Shown here: positions 10,952 to 19,869 of the stretch, piece after piece
How positions within the stretch are numbered: the first letter of the stretch is position 1
Layout of the letters: every line of letters starts with the position of its first letter
Assembly: GCA_019022495.1 (NCBI GenBank)
Contig: JAFEKR010000008.1
Coordinates: 2,480,001 to 2,544,000, forward strand
Length of the DNA stretch: 64,000 bases
Origin: Epichloe hybrida
Lineage: Eukaryota > Ascomycota > Sordariomycetes > Hypocreales > Clavicipitaceae
Direction of reading: 5' to 3'
Program-made: the position numbers and the translations under genes
Notes under the pieces: model-generated
Database searches by the model: none
The model's input: the letters and a program-made list of their open reading frames with translations, nothing else
Told to the model about the DNA's origin: nothing

Positions 10952-12323
10952 ACCCGACCCGTCAGAGCGCGCCGATACGATATGTTTTGAGAGCAAGAAT
11001 GGGGAAGAAAGCGACACCATCCATCGGCCCATTTCATCAATTGCTCAGGTTTCTCCGCAAGGTTGTCCAGCCCAAGCTGTGGTTGGCGAAAAGTCTCCAA
11101 TTCCTCCCCCGCCTTATCCCTCGCATTTCTCCCCTGTGTCGCCCTCAATCCCGCCTGACCCCGTCACTTCGCAAAAGAACGATGCATTGCCGAACATGGC
11201 GAATGGTCTATGTCGAGTTGATTCTTCTAGGCGTTTGCCTCCGGTGAAGTCGGACAACAGTACTGAAACGCGGAGTGCTCGCTCTCCCAAGCAATCTCAC
11301 CGCGTTTTGGAGGGAAGCGACGATGAGCCTGGCGGCCGCGAGTCTGGCAGCATGGCATATCGATCACCTGTATGCATGCCCAAGACATGGCGCCAGGTCT
11401 TGAGGCCGCGTCGTCCAGATGGGGCAGCAGATGGAGAAGAGCGGGTGGCAAAGGATGCCGGGAGAGTCCGCGGCAGCTCCCAGCGGCGTGGTGAAGGCTC
11501 CGACGATCATAACGGCAACGGCGCGCGCAGCGACAACCAGTACTACTACCCTCCCTCGACCGACAAGAGAAGGCGAGATGACGACCGTGCTACGAACAAT
11601 GATGGCAATGTTAAAACAACCCCTGCGCAAGCGCCGCAAAGTCCATCAGCCGTCGGTAAGCAGCAAAAAGCTTCGTCGCAAAAGAAACCACTCGCGGACT
11701 TCAGAAGGCAACGACGCATCATCAGCGGCAAGGAAACACTCAAGACTACGGGGTATGTCCAGGTCATCGCACGCCTCTATCGACGGTACACATGCCGGAG
11801 CGGTGCAGGCGGAGTTCGATGAATGGGAGTTACAGGATGCCTTCCTTAAGCGCACCATCGTGAGCGGCGTAGCAACCTTCCAGCTGCAATTTGACTGGGA
11901 TTTGTGCACGATACACGGTCAAATAGCGCGTGCAATGTCCTGCCGAGCCAATAAGCCTGATGAAGGTGTCGCGGTTCACGCCAAGCGAAGCAACGGCACG
12001 AGAGGCAGGTTCACACAGCAAGAAGACAAGCTTCTTATCAGACTGCAGGAAGAGCTCCAGCTTCCGTTGCTGGAGATGCATCAACAGTCCATTGACAGAT
12101 TTGCCGGACGGTCAAAGGAGGCTGTTCAGGTGCGTTACTGCACAAAACTAAAGTGTCGTTAGGCTTGTTTTTGGATGGCGATGGCGAGGACCAAGCGCTG
12201 CAAGACACCGGTAGGCTCGAGGACATCAAATGTCCGGCATGCGATCTGTCACTTGACCACTCTGAGCACTTGCGGAAACATGCTCTGCGGGTACACGGTG
12301 TCCGTATCATAGGCCTGTCATAA
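10952..12323 (+). CDS. Myb/SANT-like regulator with probable C-terminal C2H2 finger; 5' end unresolved
   Basis: Probable nuclear DNA-binding regulator. Supported coding blocks are 10952-11655, 11705-12152 and probably 12215-12323. The first block is disordered, rich in Ser, Pro and Arg. A 49-base intron (11656-11704, donor GGTAAGC, acceptor TTCAG) shifts the frame correctly into the second block. That block ends in a Myb/SANT-like module, with GRFTQQEDKLLIRLQEEL followed by GRSKEAVQVRYCTKLK. It could stop at 12162 (KLKCR-stop). A 62-base intron (12153-12214, weak donor GTGTCG) would instead add a last exon with a C-x2-C-x12-H-x4-H finger (CPAC...HALRVH). The start codon lies upstream of 10952 on an unidentified exon, or less likely at ATG 11196. 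The Myb part is fairly sure; the full exon chain is not. Confidence 0.6.
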
Positions 12324-12833
12324 CTTTCATGTCGTGCAGAACGTCGTGATAGTGGTCGTGAAAGATGTCGGGGTTATAGATGTTTCTTACAGTCAACACA
12401 AGGTCCAAACTTACAGCCCAATACGCAATTCGAATCCTAACACGCAAAATTTCCTTCCCCGTCTATATTCCTGAGCCGCCATGCGCGAAACCTGAACCTG
12501 AGCCTTGCATGAGTAGAGCCTGAGCAAGGTAAACAGTGGAGGTTGGAGAGTCATGGAACCGAGCATGGGCCTGTCTCCCTCTGTCTGTGTCGATCATGTG
12601 GCGCGAGTTCTCGCCAACGTCAAGTCACTCCACGGCCGAGAGTTGACTCAATTTGGAGGTGATAAAATATAGGGGCGTCTGAACCTCACGGCAAACGCAG
12701 CACTTGCAAAGGCACCACCGTGTGTTGTGTACCACTATCATCTCTATGTTGTGCTGTGCATGCTACATCGCTCGAAGAAGGATCAAGCAAGGGCGGGACG
12801 TTTGTCGTCAGGACGACGACCATCACCATTGTC
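12324..12833. other. Intergenic DNA; no supported gene
   Basis: Lies between the regulator and a weak small-gene candidate. There are open frames but no recognisable protein. The frame feeding the candidate at 12834 is open back to a TAA at 12663 without an ATG, so an upstream exon of that candidate may lie here. Confidence 0.4.
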
Positions 12834-13177
12834 ATGGAGCCAATCGCTACCGACGGTCTCTCGCAGTCCAACATCGAGGTGCCTGACGAGACCGACTCAG
12901 CCCTCATGATGGTCCCCAGCTTGCCGGTACTATTTAGCGAGAGCGAGTTGACAAGTGGTAACGGGTTTAGTAGCATCATGACTGCGGGATTTGGTAAGTG
13001 AGTCAAGAATCACACATGACGCAGCGACAGCCTGACATATGGGCTGACGAGGATTGTCCAGTGAAAAAAGAGAGCATCGCTGCCCACTTTTGCCTGCTGG
13101 AACGATTGTCCGTAATGCGGACGCGCATGAATTCCAACAAATATCCTCTTCTTGTCGACATTCTCAGGATCCCATGA
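12834..13177 (+). CDS. Hypothetical small protein, two exons (tentative)
   Basis: Not recognised. Exons 12834-12993 and 13062-13177 give 91 residues. The support is a well-formed intron of 68 bases (12994-13061): donor G|GTAAGT, a GCTGACG branch-site candidate 16 bases before the acceptor, and an acceptor GTCCAG. Splicing removes an in-frame TGA right after the donor and opens 37 more codons. The first half is acidic (EVPDETDSA), the second basic and Leu-rich (AAHFCLLERLSVMRTR). The frame is open upstream of the ATG, so the gene may be longer at the 5' end. It may also be a remnant of a larger gene. Confidence 0.35.
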
Positions 13178-13310
13178 ACGCTCGTTCTTCTGCACGAATA
13201 TCGGAACAGGGTCTTTCAGGTGTCTCAATGCGTTCCGCCCTTTCAAAAGGTGCTTACAGAGAAACCAGTCAGCTGAAATGGCGCTCTATGAGATGAAACA
13301 TGTGTGATAC

Positions 13311-13670
13311 ATGTCGGCTGCTTTTTACCTTTGCGTACTGGGGACCGGAGAAGCTATTGCCCAGGTAGGGCAAGATTGCAAGCCTCGTGTGGTCGAGTGT
13401 TGCGGGCAACGACGATGGTACCGAGTATGCGAGTACACATTTGACGAGCGGACAAGACACTACATGAGTATCAGAAAGACTACCAATACAGGGTTTCGGC
13501 ACGACGACACAGGTATCATGTTCGAGTTTCCGGAGGGGAGTGAGAACATGAGTCACGCCAGCGCTCTTAACTGTGGTAAGGTGTGGAACACGATGAAGCA
13601 CGAAGTTACATGGTGCGCGAGAAGCATCTCTCTGTTATTAATAGACCGGGTGTTCCGCAACAATAAATAA
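13311..13670 (+). CDS. Hypothetical 119-residue open frame (weak)
   Basis: Unspliced open frame from ATG 13311 to TAA 13670, rich in Cys, Arg and aromatic residues (QDCKPRVVECCGQRRWYRVC). It has a short hydrophobic start but no convincing signal peptide. It resembles nothing I recognise. It faces the secreted-protein gene on the opposite strand, ending 108 bases from that gene's stop. A chance open frame is a real possibility; its length is not exceptional here. Confidence 0.22.
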   Translation: MSAAFYLCVLGTGEAIAQVGQDCKPRVVECCGQRRWYRVCEYTFDERTRHYMSIRKTTNTGFRHDDTGIMFEFPEGSENMSHASALNCGKVWNTMKHEVTWCARSISLLLIDRVFRNNK

Positions 13671-13778
13671 TAGGATTGAGTGGTTTGTACCCAAGAAGTT
13701 CCGGTCCTCCGTCTCGCCTTCCTTATCTCTATATTCGTTGTTCGCGGTACATTTCCTTGACATACATTCCGGCTTTGA

Positions 13779-14246
13779 TCACTCTAATAGGTTCAACTCC
13801 CCTGGAGAAAAACGAGCCAGGTGCCTCATTTTTTCAATAGCCCCCATTGTCAAAGGACTAGGTCAGTTAGTAAAGGATGCCAACTCATGTGACTTGAAAA
13901 CAGCGTTGTACGAGGCATGCATGACGAAACTCACGGAGTTGTGCAAGTTCTCTCGCAGGCATTCTTTCCCTTGATGCAGGACCAAGTTTGCTGTTGCGTA
14001 TCAACCACCACAATGCTAGCCAAAATCGTCAGCACTTTCATTTTGAAACTTGCGTGCTTCATCTTACTAATGGATATACGGATAAAGATCAATATACGAA
14101 TCGCACGTTGGGTGCGAGTATTTCAATGCTTTGCGTGGTGTTGTCGTAGGATCTGCCGGTGTTGTCGTCGGATCTGCCGGTGTTGTCGTCGGAGCTGCCG
14201 AGCCAGCTGCGACAAAGAGGGTTGCGAGGGTTACGAGGAATTTCAT
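13779..14246 (-). CDS. Small secreted cysteine-containing protein, three exons (effector-like)
   Basis: Predicted secreted protein of 102 residues, family unknown. Minus-strand exons are 14098-14246, 13935-14015 and 13779-13857. Residues 1-18 (MKFLVTLATLFVAAGSA) form a textbook signal peptide with an AxA-type cleavage site. A TTTPADP repeat follows (two and a half units, residues 20-37), then four cysteines at 48, 63, 70 and 74 (SCIKGKNACERTC). Introns 14016-14097 (82 bases: GTATAT, branch GCTGACG, CTAG) and 13858-13934 (77 bases: GTGAGT, branch CTAAC/CTGAC, CTAG) are both well formed and keep phase (2, 2). A TATA-like TATATATA lies about 115 bases upstream. Without splicing the frame would stop at 59 residues. 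It is the last gene before the transposon block. Similarity searches and RNA reads would decide whether it is a real effector-type protein. Confidence 0.68.
14140..14200. repeat. 21-bp coding tandem repeat (TTTPADP)
   Basis: Nearly three copies of a 21-base unit within exon 1 of the secreted-protein gene, encoding TTTPADP on the minus strand. The units differ by single substitutions. Pro/Thr-rich spacers like this separate the signal peptide from the Cys-containing part and are candidates for O-glycosylation. Confidence 0.85.
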
Positions 14247-14358
14247 GTTATAAATATGTGCAAAGTAAAAAGGTAAGTGGCAGTTGAATGTATCAGGATC
14301 GATGGAGGAGATGGGAACCTTGGATGATGGGATGGAAGTGACGAGAGGGCAAGAGTCG

Positions 14359-14366
14359 TATATATA
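14359..14366 (-). promoter_or_regulatory. TATA-like box of the secreted-protein gene
   Basis: TATATATA about 115 bases upstream of the ATG at 14246 on the minus strand, followed toward the gene by a CT-rich stretch as in many fungal core promoters. Position and sequence only; no further support. Confidence 0.4.
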
Positions 14367-14370
14367 TACA

Positions 14371-15918
14371 CAAATATTTTCAAGGAGATGATCGAAGCAG
14401 ACGGCCTGACTGAGTCATACTACCGGTTATCAAAACGCTTCTTCCTTGTCTCGATGTCTAACCTTTTGCCCTCGAGGAAGAATTTTCATCTTACATGACG
14501 TCGATCATGCAGTTTTCTGTGGGATGCCCATGTTATCCATGGCAAAGCACGTATGAGCTCGCACGATGACAAACAAGCATTGGAATCTGTTGCACCCACA
14601 AGGGCATAATTAATCCCTACTATATAATAGTCTTACTACTTAACTAGCTAAGATAAGAGTCTACCCCTAGCTAGTTATTTTCCATAATCTCTATGACTAT
14701 AGTATGTTCTAGCACTATATTAGTACCCTACCTATAGTAGAGGTACTTGGGTATTCAAACCGTAGTCCGCACCATCTTGCATGTATACATGTAGGGTCGG
14801 ACAACTCAATAGAGGTGGTCACATTGAACCCTAGCTTCGCGGTCTAACAGAATCGCCTGAATCGCAGCTATCTGGTCCCCGAGATTTTGCGGAAGGCGCC
14901 GTAGCCAGCGGAAACAGAATGAAGGAGGTGCACGGGAATAAGTCGCATAATCCCAACGCAACAGGGGTGGAAGAATAGCGACAGCCGTAATCCGTACTAC
15001 ATACTAGTCTTAGCTGAGCTCGTATATTGAATGGAGGATGAGCAAACATGGTACATAAATCAAGGACTGAAGAGGTCTTTGATTTACTGCCTACGGATCG
15101 AGTGTAGCTGACTCTTTCCAGAATTGCATGTGTTGACAGAGAGTCAAAGAACGGGAGCCAACGTACGTTGTCATTGTTCATATCTGAAGAGCTCACCCAT
15201 GCTCCGTGACAACACTCTTGTACCTAGCATACCATACATGATAATAATGTAAAGCTGCCGCAGCCTTGTGCTTTTATGCAGGCCATCTAACCTAGCCATA
15301 CTCGGAATGGACCAGCCGTCTAGCCCAGCCAAGCACTTTAGGCGCGCGACAACGTGTGCCAAAGCATTGAGTGGTGACTGGCTGCGGCAATGAAGAATTC
15401 AACGGTTCAGCCAGTCGCAGTCCCATACACCCATACAGACGGATAGCTCTTGGGGTTCCCTGTATGTATGCCCGATTTCCAGAAAATACGCACTCGGATT
15501 GGTTGTAGTTGATTGGTTTTGAAGTTCCTCATCGTTTGTCCGATAGCTCGCCATGACAGGAGCGGGAAGTAGGCGATCGAAGAGCAGTCATGGCGGCAAT
15601 AGAATCGAATTGGTCCGTCATTACTCGGAATGTGTCCATTCGCCAATATGATATCAGTGCAAAGTTTTGCGCCGGCTCGTGGATCAGACCCCGAGGTACA
15701 AATTACAATTCATGGGGACTTACTCGTCCCGCTCCGGCGCAATGCCTTGCTGCCGAATGCATTGCACTTTTGAGCAAAACATCCCTGCTTCCCCTATGCA
15801 GTCTACTCCTCTAGCTTTTTTTTTTTTCACTGCCTTAGCATGACGGAATGATTACGATAGTAGCTCTTTCCTTCTATAGCTTTGATATAATAAAATTATT
15901 ATATTTTACTAGCAGATT
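14371..15918. other. Gene-poor transition zone before the transposon block
   Basis: No supported gene. A 121-residue minus-strand open frame (14831-15196) has no recognisable feature. An AT-rich patch at about 14608-14755, rich in TA steps and CTAG, resembles RIP-mutated repeat debris, but I found no terminal repeats for it. The last 100 bases before 15918 become AT-rich, with a T run at 15817-15828. Confidence 0.45.
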
Positions 15919-16108
15919 GTGAGGCCCCGCTCCCAACACATGGGTGCACCCCCGCGGGCGCACCAACGCCCTACATGTATGTCCGTATGTCAGGCTAGGT
16001 CCACGTGACACCGTCGAGCCACTGGCTATGAGCTAGCGACTCGCAACGCATAACATGCTTTTAGACCTATAGCAAGCTTTACATAGTTAATATACGAGTT
16101 GCCCCTAG
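15919..16108 (+). mobile_element. Fragment of a Gypsy LTR, same family as element E
   Basis: Starts TGTGAGGCCCCGC and is recognisably the same sequence as the LTRs of element E read on the minus strand (for example GGTCCACGTGACAC, and CAAGCTTT...GTTAATATACGAG). The match is lost near 16100, before the LTR end, so it is truncated or heavily rearranged. It keeps much of its GC content (CCCGCGGGCGC), so it has suffered little RIP. It forms the left edge of the repeat block. Confidence 0.65.
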
Positions 16109-16210
16109 CATGTCAGGTGCGCGCAGGTGTGCAAGCCTATGTAATGATCAATTGCAAGGTGCAATGCAGCGAGAGCTGGCATTGGTGCATCTTTTAGTCT
16201 AATAGCTTAC

Positions 16211-16430
16211 TGTTAGGAAGAGCTCCCTGAAGCATTGGATGTGTGGGCGAGGGTCGCGCATTGACTAGGATAAGACATCGGTGGAGACAAATATATTAGA
16301 AGTACCTCCGTAGACTAGTTATTACTATAGCGCACTATATACCCTTTAGGTATAAAAGTTAGGTAACATCTGCACCTTTAATTAATCAAATTAAACACTT
16401 TTTATTACTTATTTATACCCCTACCTAATA
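16211..16430 (+). repeat. Probable 5' LTR of element F
   Basis: Begins TGTTAGG and ends CCTAATA, likely CCTAACA before RIP, giving the usual TGTT...AACA ends. It contains a TATA box (GGTATAAAAG, near 16350). It is followed at once by GTTATAAGCCTAGG, almost the same as the primer-binding region after the 5' LTR of element C (GGTTATGAGCCTAG). The partner LTR is not in the window, so the boundaries rest on these signals alone. Confidence 0.55.
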
Positions 16431-16549
16431 GTTATAAGCCTAGGTAGCTTCTATTACTAAATTTATTATTATCTTTAAGGCTATTAGCTCTATTAGATTA
16501 ATTAAATTAACGCTTGCTAATATTACAAGATAAACGCCCTTATTATATT

Positions 16550-16809
16550 TGTTAATTCCTTCGGATCTTCATCGGTTCAATCGTGGCCAAAGACTAGACT
16601 AATTATGGGTCCGGCGCGATGCACGCGATATAATTAGCTACATTAATTCGCCACCCCCTCTTTTACCTTACATACAGATTTCGCTTACTTTTCTAGTATC
16701 TAGACTTTCCCTCTCTTCTCTCTCTTTTCTAGCTAGCTAACTAACTATTATTAACTTTAATTATATAGGATTACCCTTATACTTACGTAGGACCTTAGTG
16801 TAACTAATA
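16550..16809 (+). repeat. 5' LTR of element A (260 bp)
   Basis: TGTTAATTCC...CTAATA. Near-identical in layout to 36814-37073, 40333-40590 and 46827-47083. Followed by CTAATTAGTAGTTAAC, where the primer-binding site is expected. Confidence 0.93.
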
Positions 16810-17499
16810 CTAATTAGTAGTTAACTTTATAACTATAGATAAGCTAGGTATTATAAGAAGAGATATTTCTATAGATACTACTACTACTACCTCTTATTAT
16901 ACTATAATAGTTATTATAGTAAAGAGGTATAACTATATAAGTATACTAAAGGAAGAGACTAGAATCCTAGTTATAGGCTTATTAGGCTTCTAAGGAATTA
17001 ATTTATTAACCCTTAGGCTAAGGGATATAACTTTATTATATCTATCTAGGATATTATTATTAATTATTGATTTTATTATCTATTATAAGAAAACTAACTA
17101 ACTAACCGAATCTATTGCTATAAGGTATTTATTTTAAACCTAATGTTAAATAACCTTAGCTAAGCTAGCTAACTTACTTATAAATTCCCTTTAATACATT
17201 ACCTTCTAATAGACCTTTAATCTCTTCCTATAAGCATTTACTACTTATTTTTTACCCCCTTTACTCTTAGTGCTATTTACCCTATACTTATTAGCAAGAG
17301 AGAGAGATTACCTCTATCCCTTCTTTTTATAAAAAATAGGAAGTAATAATTCCTATTATTCCCTTATTACTTTTCCTATTATTTTCTAGTTACTTTTAGA
17401 ACTTCTATTACTTTCTTTATCTCTAGTAATTTATTCTTATTATTACTTTTACTACTTCTACTACTTTTTCTTTTATTTTTCCTATTTTTATAATCTTCT

Positions 17500-18648
17500 A
17501 ATTTTATTAGAGTAATAATGCTTTTAAAATATAAAAGAAGAACCTTATAATAGTAATAGGTAAATATAGGAGCTTAATTAGTAGTAAAAATAATAAATTA
17601 GTAATATTTCTTTTATAGTTAAAGATAGTAAAGAAATCTAGACCTTCTATAAGAGTAAAGGCTACTAGTAATAGTAAGGCTTTAACTATTACCCCTAAAA
17701 GACCCTAAGAGTATAAGTTACCCTTATGCCTTTAATAGCTTACTTATAACTTCTCTAGTAATTAGAAAGAATCTATTAAACTAGATCTAGAGACTACTAT
17801 ATAGCTTAAGCTTAATAACTAGATTATAAGATTTATTAACCTTAGTAAGTATTAAGGTTAGAGAGATAATAACCTATAGGAATTATTCTAAGAAGACTTT
17901 AAAGGCTAGTTTAAAGACACCTTTAAAAGGGCTATAAAGAAAGTTATTAGAGAATTATATAATTCTCTATAAGATTATAGCATTTTTATTAAGCAAGGCC
18001 TAGGATATTTAATTCTAGTATCCCTTAAAGAAGTGCTTTATTAAACTTTAATACCTCTTTAGTTATAGGAGAGATTATAAGAGAGACTATAATCTTCTAA
18101 ACCCCTAGAGCCTTAATATTAATAGCCCTAATAACTTACCCTAGAAATCCACCTTCCTTAACCCTAAAGACTATGTAAACCTTTATAAAAGCCTTTATAA
18201 TAATTACTATTAAATCAATAGCTTTATCCTAATAATTATTATTAATAATAACTAGGGGACTATTATTTATAATAAAATATGCCTTTATAGTAATTTATCT
18301 CTAAAAATTAAATTATAAAGAAAATCTTAGAGCTTATAAAAATATATAAGGATAGTAATTACTATAGTAGGAAGCTATATAACTTCTTAACGCTAAAGAT
18401 TACGCTCTTTAAAAATAAGTGTAATAGAATTAACCTTCCTTAAATGTATTATTAGAAGGCTTTCCTTATTATATTAATAAGTAATACTAAATAATACTTT
18501 CTTAATTACCTCTTTAGAAATAACTATTCCTATAAAGAGATAATTACCTATATTTATTAATACTTTAAGACAGAAAGTAACTAGTAATTCTATTACTACT
18601 AATAGAGTAGTATAATATTAAAAAATATAATTAAGAAAAACCTTAATA
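17500..18648 (+). pseudogene. gag remnant of element A, cut by element C
   Basis: Aligns with the gag part of sister element B (about 41300-42450). No open frame survives. The reading is interrupted at 18648-18653, where element C inserted, and resumes at 32165. No functional motif is intact in this part. Confidence 0.6.
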
Positions 18649-18653
18649 AAAGT

Positions 18654-19478
18654 TGTTAAAAATAAGACCTATTTTTAGCCCTTTTTCTAGTTAAAGAACC
18701 TTCTTATTACTAGCTTGCTTTGCAAGTCTAACAGCTGCACTGCAGCTGTCAACGGTCGCGAGGGCAGCTGTCAATGACTGCGTCGCAGCTGTCAACAGCT
18801 GCGACCGACCGTGTGGATAACTAATTAGTCAATTGCGTTATGGCTGCAAGTGTGGCTACAACCACGCCACTAGTAATTAGGTAAGCTAGGGTGACGTAAG
18901 CTAGGGTGACGTAAGCAGGTTACCCTACACATAACTTACCCTATAGCTATCTTTAACAACGATTTTCTTTTTATCTAGAGGTTATACAAAAGTTTCACAT
19001 ATAGCAAATTGAAGCTTAAAGATAGGCCTTTCTCTTTATGCAAGGTTATTTTTTAGACTAAAAGTTAGTGCATACGGGTTACTAGCTAGTATAGTGGTAA
19101 GTTGATTTTTTAGTTTTTGCATACAAATGAATTTTACAGAAAATCAAAAGTAGCCCGTAAGACCCCGTTAGCGGCCCGGATTTACTAATATAGTTAGTAG
19201 GTCTATGAGAGAAAGAAGATCTTTTTAACTAGCTAGATAGCTAGTTCTCTTAACTAACAACAGCCGCATTACCCGTATAATATATCTAAAATCAATTCTA
19301 TTACTTTATAAGATATTATAAAAGTGATTTAAATTAAATTCTATTAGTTATTAACTACTATAACCTTCCATTACGTTACGTTAATTGATTTAACGTTACA
19401 GCCCTATTAGTCCCTAACCATAGAGCTTGCGCCCGTACAGCTATTGCTAGCTAGCAACTAGCTCCCTACATTTTAATA
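18654..19478 (+). repeat. 5' LTR of element C (825 bp)
   Basis: Begins TGTTAAAAAT, ends TTTTAATA (3' copy TTTCAATA, originally probably AACA). It carries a GC-rich core near 18720-18920 with five CAGCTG motifs and two TGACGTAA motifs, and near 19540-19780, just inside the element, copies of CCCTTCTATAAAAA. Confidence 0.95.
18732..18914 (+). promoter_or_regulatory. GC-rich LTR core with five CAGCTG and two TGACGTAA sites
   Basis: CAGCTG occurs at 18732, 18743, 18765, 18786 and 18796. TGACGTAA, the ATF/CREB-type motif, occurs at 18892 and 18907 inside a 15-base tandem repeat. CAGCTG is the E-box palindrome bound by bHLH factors. The same block is in the 3' LTR, where the first TGACGTAA has become TAACGTAA, a RIP-type change. 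Enhancer function is inferred. Confidence 0.45.
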
Positions 19479-19539
19479 GGTTATGAGCCTAGTTTTATCA
19501 CTATAGATTCCGTTTAGGTCACTTTATGTACGATTACAG

Positions 19540-19785
19540 AAGACTTCCCTTCTATAAAAAAGGAAGGACCTATAAGAAAGAAGCTTTTTCCCTTCTATAA
19601 AAAGAAATTAATTATAGCTACAAAAGACTTCCCTTCTATAAAAAAGGAAGGATCCGCGAGATAGAAGCTTTTTCCCTTCTATAAAAAGGAATAAATTTCA
19701 AATACAGAAGACTTCCCTTCTATAAAAAAGGAAGGACCCGCGAGATAAAAGCATTTCCCTTCTATAAAAAGGAAAATAGATACTA
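19540..19785 (+). repeat. Tandem repeat with TTCCCTTCTATAAAAA units in the leader of C
   Basis: Six occurrences of a core close to CCCTTCTATAAAAAGGAA, with a longer period of about 105 bases (ACAGAAGACTTCCCTTC recurs). Lies between the primer-binding region and gag. The core is partly self-complementary (TTCC...GGAA), so hairpins are possible in the RNA leader. Confidence 0.75.
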
Positions 19786-19869
19786 AAGGAAAGGGAAAGG
19801 GACCTGTAATCCCTAACCCTAGTGCGCAAGAGGTTCTAAATAACTAGCTAAAAGAGCAGGCTATTAAGC

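Noticed and set aside
13786..13802. A GGTTCAACTCC stretch resembling the T-arm of a tRNA
   Set aside because: No acceptor stem, D-arm or anticodon arm can be fitted around it, and it lies within an exon of the secreted-protein gene.
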